Source of the DNA: Ehretia macrophylla
Taxonomy: Eukaryota > Streptophyta > Magnoliopsida > Boraginales > Ehretiaceae
NCBI GenBank assembly: GCA_037974665.1
Contig: CM075782.1
Span: forward strand, 44,675,851 to 44,739,850
Reading direction: 5' to 3'
DNA length: 64,000 nucleotides
Each line of letters starts with the position of its first letter. Position 1 is the first letter of the stretch. Under the pieces are notes generated by a model. It was given only the letters and a program-made list of their open reading frames with translations, ran no database searches and was not told the origin of the DNA. Positions 47,995-59,124 of the stretch are shown here, one piece after another. A program made the position numbers and the translations under genes.

Positions 47995-50240
47995 GGGAGA
48001 ATTCCATTTTCCCCCATGTGTTGAGTAATAAATTCCAAAGTCCCCTATGTGTTTTTAATATTACCCAGATTCCTCCATGGCTTTTAACACTGTTAACAAA
48101 TGTTAATGGTCAAACCTATTGATTGGCTACAATGACAAATTTGCCCTTACTCACTGATCCTGCTAGTAACAAATTACCCTGTTTCAATTACATTTTTGCC
48201 ATTATTCACCCAATCAGCTTAGAACTGCAGAATCTGTTCATAATAAACTAATATCCATACAAAATATTGCTTCATAAAGACAATTAAAAAATTCATAAAA
48301 GTCCACCAAGTTTCAAAAGACAATCAAAAAATTCATAAAAATCCACCAAACACTACCACCAACATCATACCAAAAATAATCAAAAAAATAATAATCCACC
48401 AAACAACACTACCAGTACCAAAAAATTACATTCCAATACTTCAACAAGTCCACATAACATCACCCACATACTCTCACCAATCAATTAACGTATAAGCATT
48501 AAATATCACCATTATATGTGCCACATCTTGAAGCTGTGGAGCCTACATAGAACCAAAGAAAGGTTTGAGAATCGAAATTAGAAAAATCATTTTAAGAAAA
48601 CAATTAAGCTTATACCTGCGAAAATAAGATCAAGGATTGCTATATTATGTTGCATGATTGATCTGTCTAGCTTCTTCATGTTGTATAGTGGATTTATACT
48701 TCTTTTTTGACGATCTCTTGGGTGCCTCCTTATCTATTCTTGGAAATAAATTTTTATTATGTCCCATTTCTCTGCATATGCTACATCTTTTATGGATAGA
48801 TCTGGGTTCTTTTGCAATTTCCCCTACCTCTTTGATTCTATTCATCTTAGGTCTACCTCTTTTCTTTAGTACCTTTGGAGGATTTACTTGAGCACAACTA
48901 ACTTGAGGCCACATGCATCGATCAGGAACTGGATTTATCATTCCCTGGTATGTCCTTTTGTATGCATCCACATTCAAGTATTGATGAACAAATTCTGTTG
49001 GATCATATCTCATGGTATGTATGCACATCACGGCATGTCTACTTGGAATACCACTCACTTGCCATTCTCAACATTGACAAGTCATTTCTCGCAAGTTGAC
49101 CACAAAACTTTTCTTGTCATCTTCCACTTGAAAGAGCCATTTAGTTGATATCAATGGATTCAAATGCCTGCCAACTTGAAAATTCTTGTCTATTCTTTCT
49201 AGGACTTTTGGTGGAACTCTTGATTTCCATTCTAATGATTTTTGGTATCTTGTGTACATCATTTTCGTTACTTTTTTTCTGATACACTCCAAAGGGATGA
49301 TAACAGGTCTTGCTCTATATGTGGTAAGTGAAGCATTAAAAGATTCAGACATGTTGTTGGTGACATGGTCATTCATAACTGCTTCATCAAATTCATGTCT
49401 TGCCCAACATTCAGTGTCGACTTTTGAGTCCACCATCAACCACTTATGTGCATTTGGTTCCACAGTTTTTATCTCTTCCATGTAGTCATCGAACTCAAAC
49501 TTATTGTATGCCTTAGTAGCTTTCCAAAACAACTTAATCTAACACCTGGATATTTTTTTTTTGAAATTGGCATATAAATGTCTTGCACAATGCCTAATCC
49601 TGTGATTTGCACAATACTTATTAAAAGCATTTTGTAACCCCTTCTGTCTATCACTCATGAAAGTGATAGATACTTCTATACCAAGAAAATCCAGCAAACA
49701 TTCAAGAAAATACCCCCAAGTATCTTCACTCTCAGATGTACACACCATCACTGCTATAGGAAATATGCTTGAATTTGCATCAAGTGAAACTGCAAACAAC
49801 AATTGGCCCGCATAATGACCTTTCAAGAAGCAACCATCAAGTACAATAAATGGTCTACAACCATAAACAAATCTGTTCCTTTGAGCAATAAAACTAATGA
49901 AAATTCTATCAAACGTTACAATGCCCCTTGGATTGTTGAAGAGTACATCATCACACTTCATTTTTACAAATGATGTAGGGTTGCTATCTTTCACAACTTG
50001 TGCATACTGAGGCATTAAAGCATAACTTTCAGACCAATCACCGGAAACCTTCTCAACTGCCTTACCTTTAGCCCTATACAACTTCGAACATCGATGGCGT
50101 TATTTTTAGCATCACCTCACAGATTGAAGTTGGTAAAAATGTTTTTCATCACTTTGCTTTGTTTGTGTGTGTGACGAGGAGTGGGTTTGAGTATGTGTAG
50201 ATCTGTGATTGAAGCCAATGGTGTTTTTCTTCTTTTGCTA
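47995..50240 (-). mobile_element. MULE (Mutator-like) transposon, left end and transposase half
   Basis: The left terminus gggagaattccattttcccc and its next ~100 bases resemble, in order and phrasing (cagattcctccatgg, ttaatattaccca), the ends of the element at 40514-41802. The transposase reads toward this end on the minus strand. No matching right terminus is in the window, and the 5' part of the transposase is absent beyond ~50240, where the Copia element begins. Confidence 0.75.
48645..50081 (-). pseudogene. MULE transposase (mudrA-like), degenerate
   Basis: One frame on the minus strand, interrupted by two in-frame stops (about 49537 and 49066), spans ~480 codons. It begins within the pre-catalytic region (LYRAKGKAVEKVSGDW, SYALMPQYAQVVKDSNP). 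The MULE catalytic domain follows: RPFIVLDGCFLKGHYAGQLL, with the first Asp in VLDG and another in FMSDRQKGL, then CARHLYANFKK. Next is the SWIM-type zinc region (TCQC ... EWQVSGIPSRHAV), where the usual third Cys (GIPC) is Ser, and a zinc-knuckle-like CSICREMGHNK near the end. The N-terminus is missing. The enzyme would cut and paste MULE DNA; this copy should be inactive. The short frames on the opposite strand are shadows. Confidence 0.9.
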
Positions 50241-50367
50241 TCGGCCCTCGACCTTCGCTACCACCACAGACCCCTAATTTTTCTCCAAAAATAAGTTTTC
50301 ACCAAATGGGTCGCACCGCGAACTTTTCGGGTTGGGCCAAATAGAATTCGGGTCACAAACTCTAACA
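50241..50367 (-). repeat. Copia 3' LTR (127 bp present)
   Basis: Matches 54779-54905 with two differences. In element orientation it begins TGTTAGAGTTTGTGACCCG. To its left lies sequence not found in the other LTR. Confidence 0.85.
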
Positions 50368-53300
50368 ATCTCCACCTTGACACGAATTCCATACAAGGAA
50401 CGAAACACAAACTCCAATCTTCAACAAAAAACTCTCATCCTCTTCCACAAAAGCCCCTAAGGGCATAACTCAACAACAAACACTAACCAAGTCCAAGCAA
50501 TGCTCAAACTTGGCTATCGGAAGTGACTTTGTCATCATATCAGCTGGATTATCATGCGTACTGACTTTGCTGACAACAACATCACCACGAGCAATGACAT
50601 CACGCACAAAATGATACCGTACATCAATATGCTTTGTTCTCTCGTGAAACATCTGATCTTTTGTGAGGAAGATTGCACTCTGACTGTCACAAAAGATTGT
50701 GGTTATCTGCAAACCATCATTAAGCTCACCCAATAGTCCTTTCAACCAAATAGCTTCCTTACAAGCCTCTGTTATAGCCATGTACTCTGCCTCAGTAGTA
50801 GACAACGCAACTGTGGTCTGCAATGTAGCTTTCCAACTGACAGCACAACCACCAATAGTAAACACATACCCCATGAGAGATCTTCTTTTATCTAGGTCTC
50901 CAGCAAAATCAGAATCAACATAACCAATGACTCCATCTCTAGTTCTGCCAAACTGCAAACAAACATTAGAAGACCCGCGCAAGTATCTGAAAATCCACTG
51001 AACTGCTTTCCAATGTTCTTTACCAGGGTTCGCCATGTATCTACTAACTGCACTCACAGCATATGATAAATCTGGACGTGAACAAACCATAGCATACATG
51101 AGAGATCCCACTGCACTAGAATATGGCACTCGAGACATATACTCAGTCTCATCATCTGATTGAGGAGATAAAGCAGACGAAAGCCTGAAATGGGCTGCTA
51201 GTGGAGTACTAACAGGTTTGGCATTCTGCATATTGAATCTATAAAGAACTTTCTCAATGTACCCTTTTTGACTTAGGTACAATTTTCCTGCCTGTCTATC
51301 TCTGAGAATCTCCATTCCAAGAATCTTCTTTGCTGCTCCTAAATCTTTCATCTCAAACTCTTTACTAAGCTGGGCTTTGACCTTTCTTATTTCTCCCTTA
51401 TCCTTGGCTGCTATCAACATGTCATCCACATACAAAAGTAAGTAGACAAATGACTCGTCATCACTCCTCCTAAAATAGACACAACTATCATAACTGCATC
51501 TTTTAAAACTGTGAGAGATCATAAATGAGTCGAATCTCTTGTACCACTGCCTGGGAGATTGTTTGAGGCCATAAAGGGATTTCTTCAACAGGCACACATA
51601 GTCCTCTTTACCTGAAACTACAAAACGCTCTGGCTGTTGCATGTAGATGTCCTCCTCAAGTTCTCCATGTAAAAATGTTGTCTTCACATCCAACTACTCA
51701 AGCTCAAAATCATACATGGCCACAATACCAAGCAAAACTCTAATTGAACTATGCTTTACAACTGGAGAAAACACATCTGTGAAGTCAACACCTGGAACTT
51801 GACTATAACCCTTGGCAACAAGTCTTGCCTTATACCTGGCATCTTCAACTCTTGGTATTCCTTCCTTTCTTTTGAACACCCATTTGCAACGAACGGATTT
51901 CTTACCCTTAGGTAGTCTCACTAATTCCCATGTGCCATTCTTATAAAGGGATTCTATCTCTTCCTGCATAGCAATCATCCACCTGCCAGAATCGTCACAA
52001 CTAACTGCCTCTGAATAAGTAGAAGGTTCTTCACTCGAAACAATACCTTCTGCTACATTTAAGGAATAAGCAACCAAATCAGCCTCAGCATACCTCTGTG
52101 GAGGTCTAATATCTCTTCTGGGCCTATCTTTAGCAATAGAATACTGCGGCACTGGAGGTGGTGATCTGGTTATAGCATCATCATGTATTTCGGAGCTAGA
52201 CTGAGATGTAGACTCTGATGGAGATCCTGACCCAATCTGAAATTCTACTTGTGTGCTTGATTTATGTTGATTTGTATCACAAGGGTCACTAATAGCCAAA
52301 TCTCACAGCATTGCAGTTTCATCAAACATAACATCTCTACTAATTACGATCTTACTGGTTTCCGGACACCATAACTTATATCCCTTAACACCAGACTTAT
52401 ATCCTAGAAAAACACACTTAACAGATCTGGGTTCTAGCTTTCCATTGTCAACATGAGCATACGCAGGACATCCAAAAATTTTCAAATCAGAGTAATTACC
52501 AGGAGTACCAGACCATACCTCTAGAGGAGTCTTTTTGTCAATAGCAGTTGAGGGAGACCGATTAATAAGAAAACAAGCTGTAGAAGCCGCTTCAGCCCAG
52601 AACGACTTTGGTAAACTGGCATTAGAAAGCATACACCGTACTTTCTCCATTATAGTTCTATTCATCCGCTCTGCTACACCATTTTGCTACGGAGTATGAC
52701 GAACTGTAAAGTGTCTCACAATTCCTTCTGATTTACATAGAGCATTAAACTCGTTAGAACAAAACTCCAAGCCATTATCGGTGCGAATATGTTTTATCTG
52801 CTTCTCTGTTTGTTTCTCAATCATAGTTTTCCACTCCTTGAACGTAGTAAAGACGTCACTCTTCTGTTTCAAGAAGAATACCCAAAGTCTCCTGGAAAAA
52901 TCATCAATAATACTCAACATATAACTAGCACCTCCTTTAGAAGGCACTCTAGATGCTCCCCAGAGATCAGAATGTATATAATCAAGTATCCCCTTGGTGT
53001 TGTGAATGCCTTTAGTGAATCTGACTCGCTTCTGCTTCCCAAAAATACAATGCTCACAAAACTTCAATTTACTAATACTCTAACCATCAAGAAGTCCTCT
53101 TCTGCTCAATTCAGCCATACCATTTTCACTCATATGACCAAGACGCATATGCCAGAGTCTAGTAACATCACCATCTGATAGAGAAGGCGTAGCAACAGCC
53201 GCATCACCAGTAACAGTAGAACCCTGCAAGATATATAGCTTGGCAGATTTTCTCTGCCCTTTCATCACAACAAGAGCACCTTTACTAGCCTTCAGGACTC

Positions 53301-54473
53301 CACCTTCAGCAGTGTACTTGTACCCTTTCGAATCAAGGGTACTCAATGAGATAAGATTCCTCTTTAGATCTGGGACGTGTCTAACATCCCCTAGTGTCCT
53401 GATAACTCCATCAAACATCTTAATTCTGATTGTTCCGATCCCTGCAATCTTACAAGATGAATTATTACCCATCAACACAACGCTTTTAGACACAGTTTCA
53501 TATGTTGAAAACCAGTCCCGATTGGGACACATATGAAACGTACAGCCAGAATCTAGAATCCACTCATCACCAGGTTTAGAGTCATTATCAGAGATAACAA
53601 GGAGCTCTCCATCACTGTAATTGTCTTCTGCAACACTGGCCTGACCGAAATTTTCTGGTTGTTTTCCCTTTTGATTAATAGCAGCCCTCTTATTCTTATT
53701 TTGTAACTTATAACACTCAGATTTAATGTGTCCCTTCTTCTTGCAGTACCTACATACTTTGTCCTTGTTACTAGATTTTGATCTGCCTCTCCCATCACCA
53801 CCATAATTTCTCTCCTGTGACCTACCTCGAACAACAAGGCCTTCTGCTTGAGTATCAGATCCGACTACAAGATGTTTCATCTTCTCCTTAGAAAGCAAAG
53901 CACCATAAACCTCATCCAGAGTAAGAGTATCACGACTATACAAAATTGTATCTCTAAAAGTAGAATATGAGGAAGGCATAGAACATAATAAAATCAACCC
54001 TAAATCCTCTTCATCATACTTAACCTCCATGGCTTCTAAATCAGCAACGATTTCTTTAAAAACAGTTAAATGATCAGCCAAAGACGTACCTTCAGACATA
54101 CGATGAGAATATAGTCGCTGCTTTAGATGCAATTTGCTAGTTAGACTTTTTGTCATGCACAATTGCTCCAATTTCAACCATAACGCAGCGGCAGTTTTCT
54201 CCTTCATAACATCCTGCAGAATTTGATTCGATAAATGAAGCTGAATCTGAGATAAGGCTTTACGATCCTTACGTTGTTTTTCCTCCTGCGTCCAAGACGA
54301 GGGCATCTTATTAAACCCCAACAGCGCATCATCTAATTCTATCTGCGCAAGAACAGCCTGCATCTTAACCTGCCATAGCGAAAATCTAGTGTCGCGATCC
54401 AGCAGCGGAATATCATACTTCATAGTTGCCATTGTAGTGAGCAAACCAAAACCTGGATGCTCTTGATACCACT

Positions 54474-54905
54474 TGTTATCAAAGATGACAAACAATAGCA
54501 ACAGAAAACGAAAAGAAAAATAAGAGACACACAGATTTTACGTGGAAAACCCTTAACGGGAAAAACCACGGGCGGAGGAGGAGCAAATTCACTATATCAA
54601 AAATTGGTACAAGAGGTGAGCAAATAGAGTTGGCTACCAAAACCTACTTGACAAACCTAAATACATTATTATATATAGGCTCATACAAATAAAACCCTTA
54701 GCCCAAAAGGTCCATACCGTGGGGGCGAAGCCCCCGCACCCCCAATAGGGTCAGTGGTGGGCTTCGGTCTCGGGCCTTTCGGCCCTCGACCTTCGCTACC
54801 ACCACAGACCCCTAATTTTTCTCCAAAAATAAGTTTTCACCAAATGGGTTTCACCGCGAACTTTTCGGGTTGGGCCAAATAGAATTCGGGTCACAAACTC
54901 TAACA
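54474..54905 (-). repeat. Copia 5' LTR (432 bp)
   Basis: In element orientation it begins TGTTAGAG and ends ...GATAACA, two bases before the primer-binding site at 54459-54471. It includes a GC-rich palindromic stretch (gggggcgaagcccccgc). Confidence 0.85.
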
Positions 54906-54937
54906 CTAATCAATTCTTTTGTCTTTGTATGCAGGCA

Positions 54938-55553
54938 ATGAACAATCAAACTCAGATTAGTATGGAGCATCTTGATTTAAATATGGAGCACTCACAAGCT
55001 TCATTTAATGTAAGCTTTATTGATTATAATCTAAGTAACATATAAATTCATTTATTAACTTAATTACTATAATCTAAATATTTCATACTCATTGTAACAG
55101 CCTACCATAACTGAAGAATCACACCTGGGCAATCAACTACCACCCATGCCAAGAGTCGTTGGTCGAGGTAGAGGTGTTTGACGAATTGTTGCAGGCCGAG
55201 GCAGTGTTGCAGGCCGAGGTACTATTAGTGCCAGATCTACAACAGATGGTGACAGATCTGAACTTGAGCAAAACAGATCTGATGTTGAAACTAGATCTGA
55301 ACTTAAGCTAAATAGATTTGATTTTGAAACTAGATTTGATGTTGGTGGTAGTGGGTCAGCTGTGAGAGGTGGTAGGACAAAGCTTGGTGTGCGTCGTACT
55401 GTTCTAGATGGTTCAACTAGTGATGAAGCCGTGGGCAGGGTGTATACAAGCTTCCGCAATGAAGCTCTCATGGGTGGATATGCTACAAAGAGAAAACGCA
55501 CTGATGAAGTGGTAGACAACATGAATAAGAAGAAAACAATATGGAAGCCATGA
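54938..55553 (+). pseudogene. RG-rich ORF fragment, likely tail of a transposon protein
   Basis: It reads as an exon 54938-55009 (preceded by a good acceptor, tttgtatgcag), an intron with GT-AG ends, and an exon 55101-55553. The product starts MNNQTQISMEHLDLN and continues PTITEESHLGNQLPPMPRVV into GRGRG and AGRGSVAGRG repeats. An Arg/Asp/Ser-rich repeat (RSELEQNRSDVETRSELKLN) comes next, then GGYATKRKRTDE with a basic tail. One in-frame TGA lies after GRGRGV, probably a CGA that decayed. Short RG-rich, KR-rich tails are known at the C-terminus of some plant MULE transposases, so this may belong to the MULE ending at 57424. That is inference. It converges with the GRF ORF. Confidence 0.45.
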
Positions 55554-55924
55554 CTTCAAGTTGGAGTTTTTAAACAATTTATGTCATTTTCTATTAATCA
55601 ATTGGGTGTGGTCCAATTTGATGGTTTCTGGAAGGCACATGGTGCGGTCCCATTTTGTTGGTTTTTGGCATGCTCATTTTATGACTTCTAGTTGGAGTTT
55701 TTAAAGACTTTCTGTCTTTGTATGCAGGCATGCTCACTTTATGACTTTATGGTATAAAATATTGTGTTGGTTGCACTGTATTTGGACACATTTTTTTTGT
55801 ATTGTTGCTTGGTATTAGGACATATTTGGACACGTTAGGTGAGCAAGTCATTAAAGTCTGTTAGTGGCACATTTCTTGGTTGGTATTTCAAAAACAATTT
55901 TAAACTGGAAATCATAAAACTTTG

Positions 55925-56070
55925 CAACACAATGTTGATTCATTGAAAAACATTAAACTTGAAGATTAATGCTAGCATCACAATGTTGATTCATTAAACT
56001 TAAACTTGAAGATTAATGTTAGCATCACAATGTTGATTCATTAAACTTAAAGGAAAGCATTACAGTTGAA
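55925..56070 (+). repeat. short tandem repeat (~52 bp unit)
   Basis: The phrase cacaatgttgattcatt occurs three times, with 'aaacttgaagattaatg' and 'ttagcatca' between. About 2.5 copies. It lies between the two convergent transposon ORFs. Confidence 0.7.
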
Positions 56071-56295
56071 GATTAAACTTAGCAACAAACTTGAAGATTA
56101 AAATGAGCAACACAATGTGGATTCATTAATACATCATAACTTAGCATAAACTAACCTAGAACTACATATTACATGATAACTACAAAGGCGCAACGACTCC
56201 TTACATCTCAATTCTTGAAGATTAACACAACAAATAGTAGTAGCAACAAGATACAACAACAGGCAAGAAGAAACGTATTCAACTCCCCAATGTAA

Positions 56296-56643
56296 TTATT
56301 CTCTGTTATATTTCTCTTTTTTTTTCTTCTTCAAAGGAAATGTCACCTCTTCTCCACTCTCCTCATCATCACTATCTTCACTAGCTTCAATGTCTCTCAA
56401 TCTCATTTGAACAGGGAGCTCAGTGCCTTTCCAAGATGCAAAATTAGGCTCGCATCATCTAAAAAATTTGCACCTATTACAGTTATAGAACAAACGCCCT
56501 TTTGAAGGCTTCTTATCATCTACTACAACAATGATTTCAGCCTTGTTATAGCAATGACATGTCCTATTAGTGTACCACAAATCAAGTGCTGGGTCTTCAT
56601 AACTTCGACTACGCGTACGACTTCGACTACTCGATGTTGACAT
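56296..56643 (-). pseudogene. GRF-type zinc finger ORF (transposon-associated), one in-frame stop
   Basis: MSTSSSRSRTRSRSYEDPAL leads into CHCYNKAEI, then GRLFYNCNRCKFFR, the spacing of a GRF zinc finger (C-x-C ... GR-x-Fy-x-C ... C-x-FF). The next codon is TGA at 56455-56457, where the family has Trp (TGG), so one base change ended the frame. The same frame continues with CEPNFASWKGTELPVQMRLR, an acidic stretch (EASEDSDDEESGEE) and a lysine-rich tail ending at 56296. Full length would be ~115 aa. Small GRF ORFs of this kind often accompany plant MULEs; their role is unknown to me. Confidence 0.65.
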
Positions 56644-56820
56644 TTTTCACTTATGCTACAAAATATTTTTCACAAACAGGAATAATTACATGATAATAAA
56701 AAATGTAAATGTATAACAAATTTATTAATGTAACAAAATAATGTATTGAGTTATTACTAATAAAACAAATGCTAACCACTGTTTAAAAATAAAGTAGAGT
56801 TATTATTAACAAAAAAGTTA

Positions 56821-57155
56821 CTCAATATGGTTAAAAGCAAGAAGAGTTATTATGTTAAAAAAAAAAATTAAGCTCACTGAATGATGCTCAAGCCGAGAAG
56901 GCATGTTCAAGCTCAAACAATTATAGATCTCAATATGGTTAAAAGCAAGAAGAGTTATTATGTTAAAAAAAAAAACAAATGAAGCTCACTGAATGATGCT
57001 CAAGCCGAGAAGGACATGTTCAAGCTCAAACAATTATAGATTTCAATATGGTTAAAAGCAAGAAGAGTTATTATGTTAAAAAAAAAAAAAATGAAGCTCA
57101 CCGTCGGTGATGAAGCTCAAACAGAAAAGGAGATGTTGAAGCTCAAACAACTGTA
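56821..57155 (+). repeat. tandem repeat, three copies of ~110 bp
   Basis: The phrase tcaatatggttaaaagcaag starts at 56822, 56930 and 57043 (spacings 108 and 113). Each copy continues with 'aagagttattatgtt', poly-A, 'gaagctcactgaatgatgct' and 'gttcaagctcaaacaa'. The third copy differs in its second half. It lies between the GRF ORF start and the terminus at 57424, as a subterminal array might. Confidence 0.85.
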
Positions 57156-57299
57156 CTTCTTGCAAGCATATTTTTATTATGGAGCAAAGGGTATAATGGT
57201 GATAAAATACACATATTTTTATTAAACAAAATGTTACATAGCGATCATAGTTGCAAAACAAGCGCGTGTCATGCATTCTCGTTAGTTTTAACAGAATTG

Positions 57300-57424
57300 C
57301 TGACGGACGGGGGGGTGATGTGCACTTTTGTATCACCACAGGGGGGTCTGGTGGAAGTTTTTACACCACAGGGGGGTCTTGTGCACTTAGGCATCACCAC
57401 AGGGGGGTCCGATGCAATTTACCC
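57300..57424. mobile_element. right terminus of a second MULE family
   Basis: Ends 'ggggggtccgatgcaatttaccc'-like at 57424; read inward it starts gggtaaattgcatcggaccc. The block accacaggggggtc occurs three times within it. Such 'gggtaaattgc...acccccc' ends are typical of MULEs. They do not match the left end at 47995, so two different elements seem to be joined here. Confidence 0.5.
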
Positions 57425-59124
57425 AAAAAGAAAGAGAAGTCAACTACTTACCACTCATCCACAAAGTGTATTGTTCTTTGCTTTCCACTTTCTTCGTTCA
57501 GTAAGCGTATGATCTAAAAACCATCTCCTAGTGTTAGTGCTTCAAAATATAAATAATGATACTGTAATCTTCAAAATATAGAAGCTAGAGGAAAATTGAA
57601 AATAAAAACCAACAAAGACTTGAACTTTTTTTTTCTTCAGAAGATAATAAAAAATCTGGATTGAAAGTTTTTCTTCAGAAGATAATAAAAAACCTGGATT
57701 GCCATACTCCATACGCAACTAAAGACACATTAACATAAACAAAAGTTGAGTGCAGCAGTGAGTGGATGCTTGCTATAAAATTATCACAGCATATATATTT
57801 GATGACTCAACTTACGCTTCCTGCTTGCGAAATTATGACTTTAGGCACAAATTCTTTTTAAACTCACCATCGAGCTTATCCATGGCCTTCTTAGCTTCAT
57901 CCTAGTAGTTGTAATGCACAAACACAAAAACCCTCGAATCTCCAGTCCTAAACAACCACACATAATTCATCAACATCAAGATAAACACACATAGAACACA
58001 AAATAATAACCAATCTCTTTTATCAATTTTCACAAGACTTACCACAAAAATCGTAACAACGTATGCTTATATACATCTTTTTATTAGTTCCGTAACAAGC
58101 GGGAAAAAAAATCACAAAGCTTTTAAATTCTAGTAATAAAAATAAATAAAAACCAACAAAGTAGGAAAGAAGTGAAAAAGACCTTCATCAGTGCATTTCA
58201 ATGAAGGAGGAAAAAAAAGATGTGATCCGAAGATGTGACGGAAAAGAAAAGAAATAGTAAAGCTTTTGTCAACGTTGGGAAGTGAGGGTGGAAAGAAGTT
58301 AAAAAGACTATAATAGCCCTTAACCAGTGCATTTCGAATATTCTAGTCAAGGGTTAAATAGTAATTTGCCAACAAGCATTTAATGTAAAGCTGACCCATG
58401 TAAAGTGTCAGATTCCATCGACGGTTGACACTTGTGTATTTGATTTGTTGTGGCGAGATACTAACCGTTAGATTGGAGCAATGTGATGTAAGATTCCACT
58501 CAGCCACAAAAGGGCATTATGGTCATATCATATAAAACATACACAATGATTAGCACATGGTACAATACATTTAATGCCATGATGAGCGAAACTTTTCCTT
58601 TGTTGGACGATTTTGACCCTTATTAGACTCTTATTATATAGTATAGATATATCTATCTGTGTGTGAAATTTTTATATGTATCTATATGTGTTGTGTTATA
58701 AAATCTCATATTAAAAAATATTTTTTATTCTGACATTCTAACAGTAGAAAATATTTTTTTGTGTGACAATTAAACACTAAAAAATATTTTATTTTTAATT
58801 TTTAATTATTTTTTATAAATATTTTTTCCTGAAAAATTATTTTACGACAAACAAACGGTGCCCAAATATACTTATAGTTTCCTATTGGGAAATATTTGAT
58901 CCTTTCAATTGCCTTTCTTTTGAGACAAAAAAAAAAAATAATAATGTGCCTTTCTTTTGAGAAAAAGGTTAGTTTTATTGCAACTAGAAAAAAGTATTCA
59001 TACCATTCTTTTCTTTTTTCCATGCAATTCCTTAATCTTTTATTAAACGACTTCTTTCCCTTTCTTTTGTCAATGACAACGCAATGTTAAAAAATTTTAC
59101 CATTTAAAAAAATGAAATATACAG
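57425..59124. other. intergenic with a 31-bp direct duplication and one orphan exon
   Basis: 'ttcttcagaagataataaaa' occurs at 57633 and 57671 as part of a ~31-bp duplication. The orphan exon at 57868-57947 is listed separately. The piece 58700-58860 ('gtgacaattaaacactaaaa', 'ttattttacgacaaacaaac') is related to 44560-44650 and may be a decayed MITE. Nothing else was recognised. Confidence 0.5.
57868..57947 (-). pseudogene. orphan exon of an SC35-like splicing factor (RRM part)
   Basis: On the minus strand, an acceptor (ttgtttag) precedes 80 bases reading TGDSRVFVFVHYNY, a stop, then DEAKKAMDKLDG, followed by a donor (gtgagt). Plant SC35 has the same run, TGDSRGFAFVRYKY then DEA..AV..LDG, in its RNA recognition motif (RNP1 region). 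The neighbouring exons of an SC35 gene were not found, and the frame contains TAG, so it is a gene fragment. It lies about 440 bases outside the MULE terminus at 57424 and may have been carried by a Pack-type element or left from a decayed duplicate. Confidence 0.65.

Larger units (their letters stand above)
50241..54905 (-). mobile_element. Copia-type LTR retrotransposon (Tork/Tnt1-like), young, broken
   Basis: A fossil Ty1/Copia element on the minus strand. Parts in order from 54.5 kb down: primer-binding site complementary to tRNA-Met (tggtatcaagagc), gag with a CCHC knuckle, protease, GAG-preintegrase, integrase, reverse transcriptase (YVDDM) and RNase H ending in [10 protein letters not shown]. 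It is nearly full in content but broken, with about four breaks. The LTR stretches differ at 2 of 127 aligned positions, so the insertion is recent. It lies beside the MULE transposase half on its left. The lineage is inferred from integrase wording. Confidence 0.9.

Noticed and set aside
48658-49485. Plus-strand open frames over the MULE transposase
   Set aside because: They are opposite-strand shadows of the transposase frame, which carries all the family motifs.
57076-57517. Open frames over the 57.3-57.5 kb region
   Set aside because: They translate the triplicated 'accacaggggggtc' terminal block, so they are repeat artefacts.
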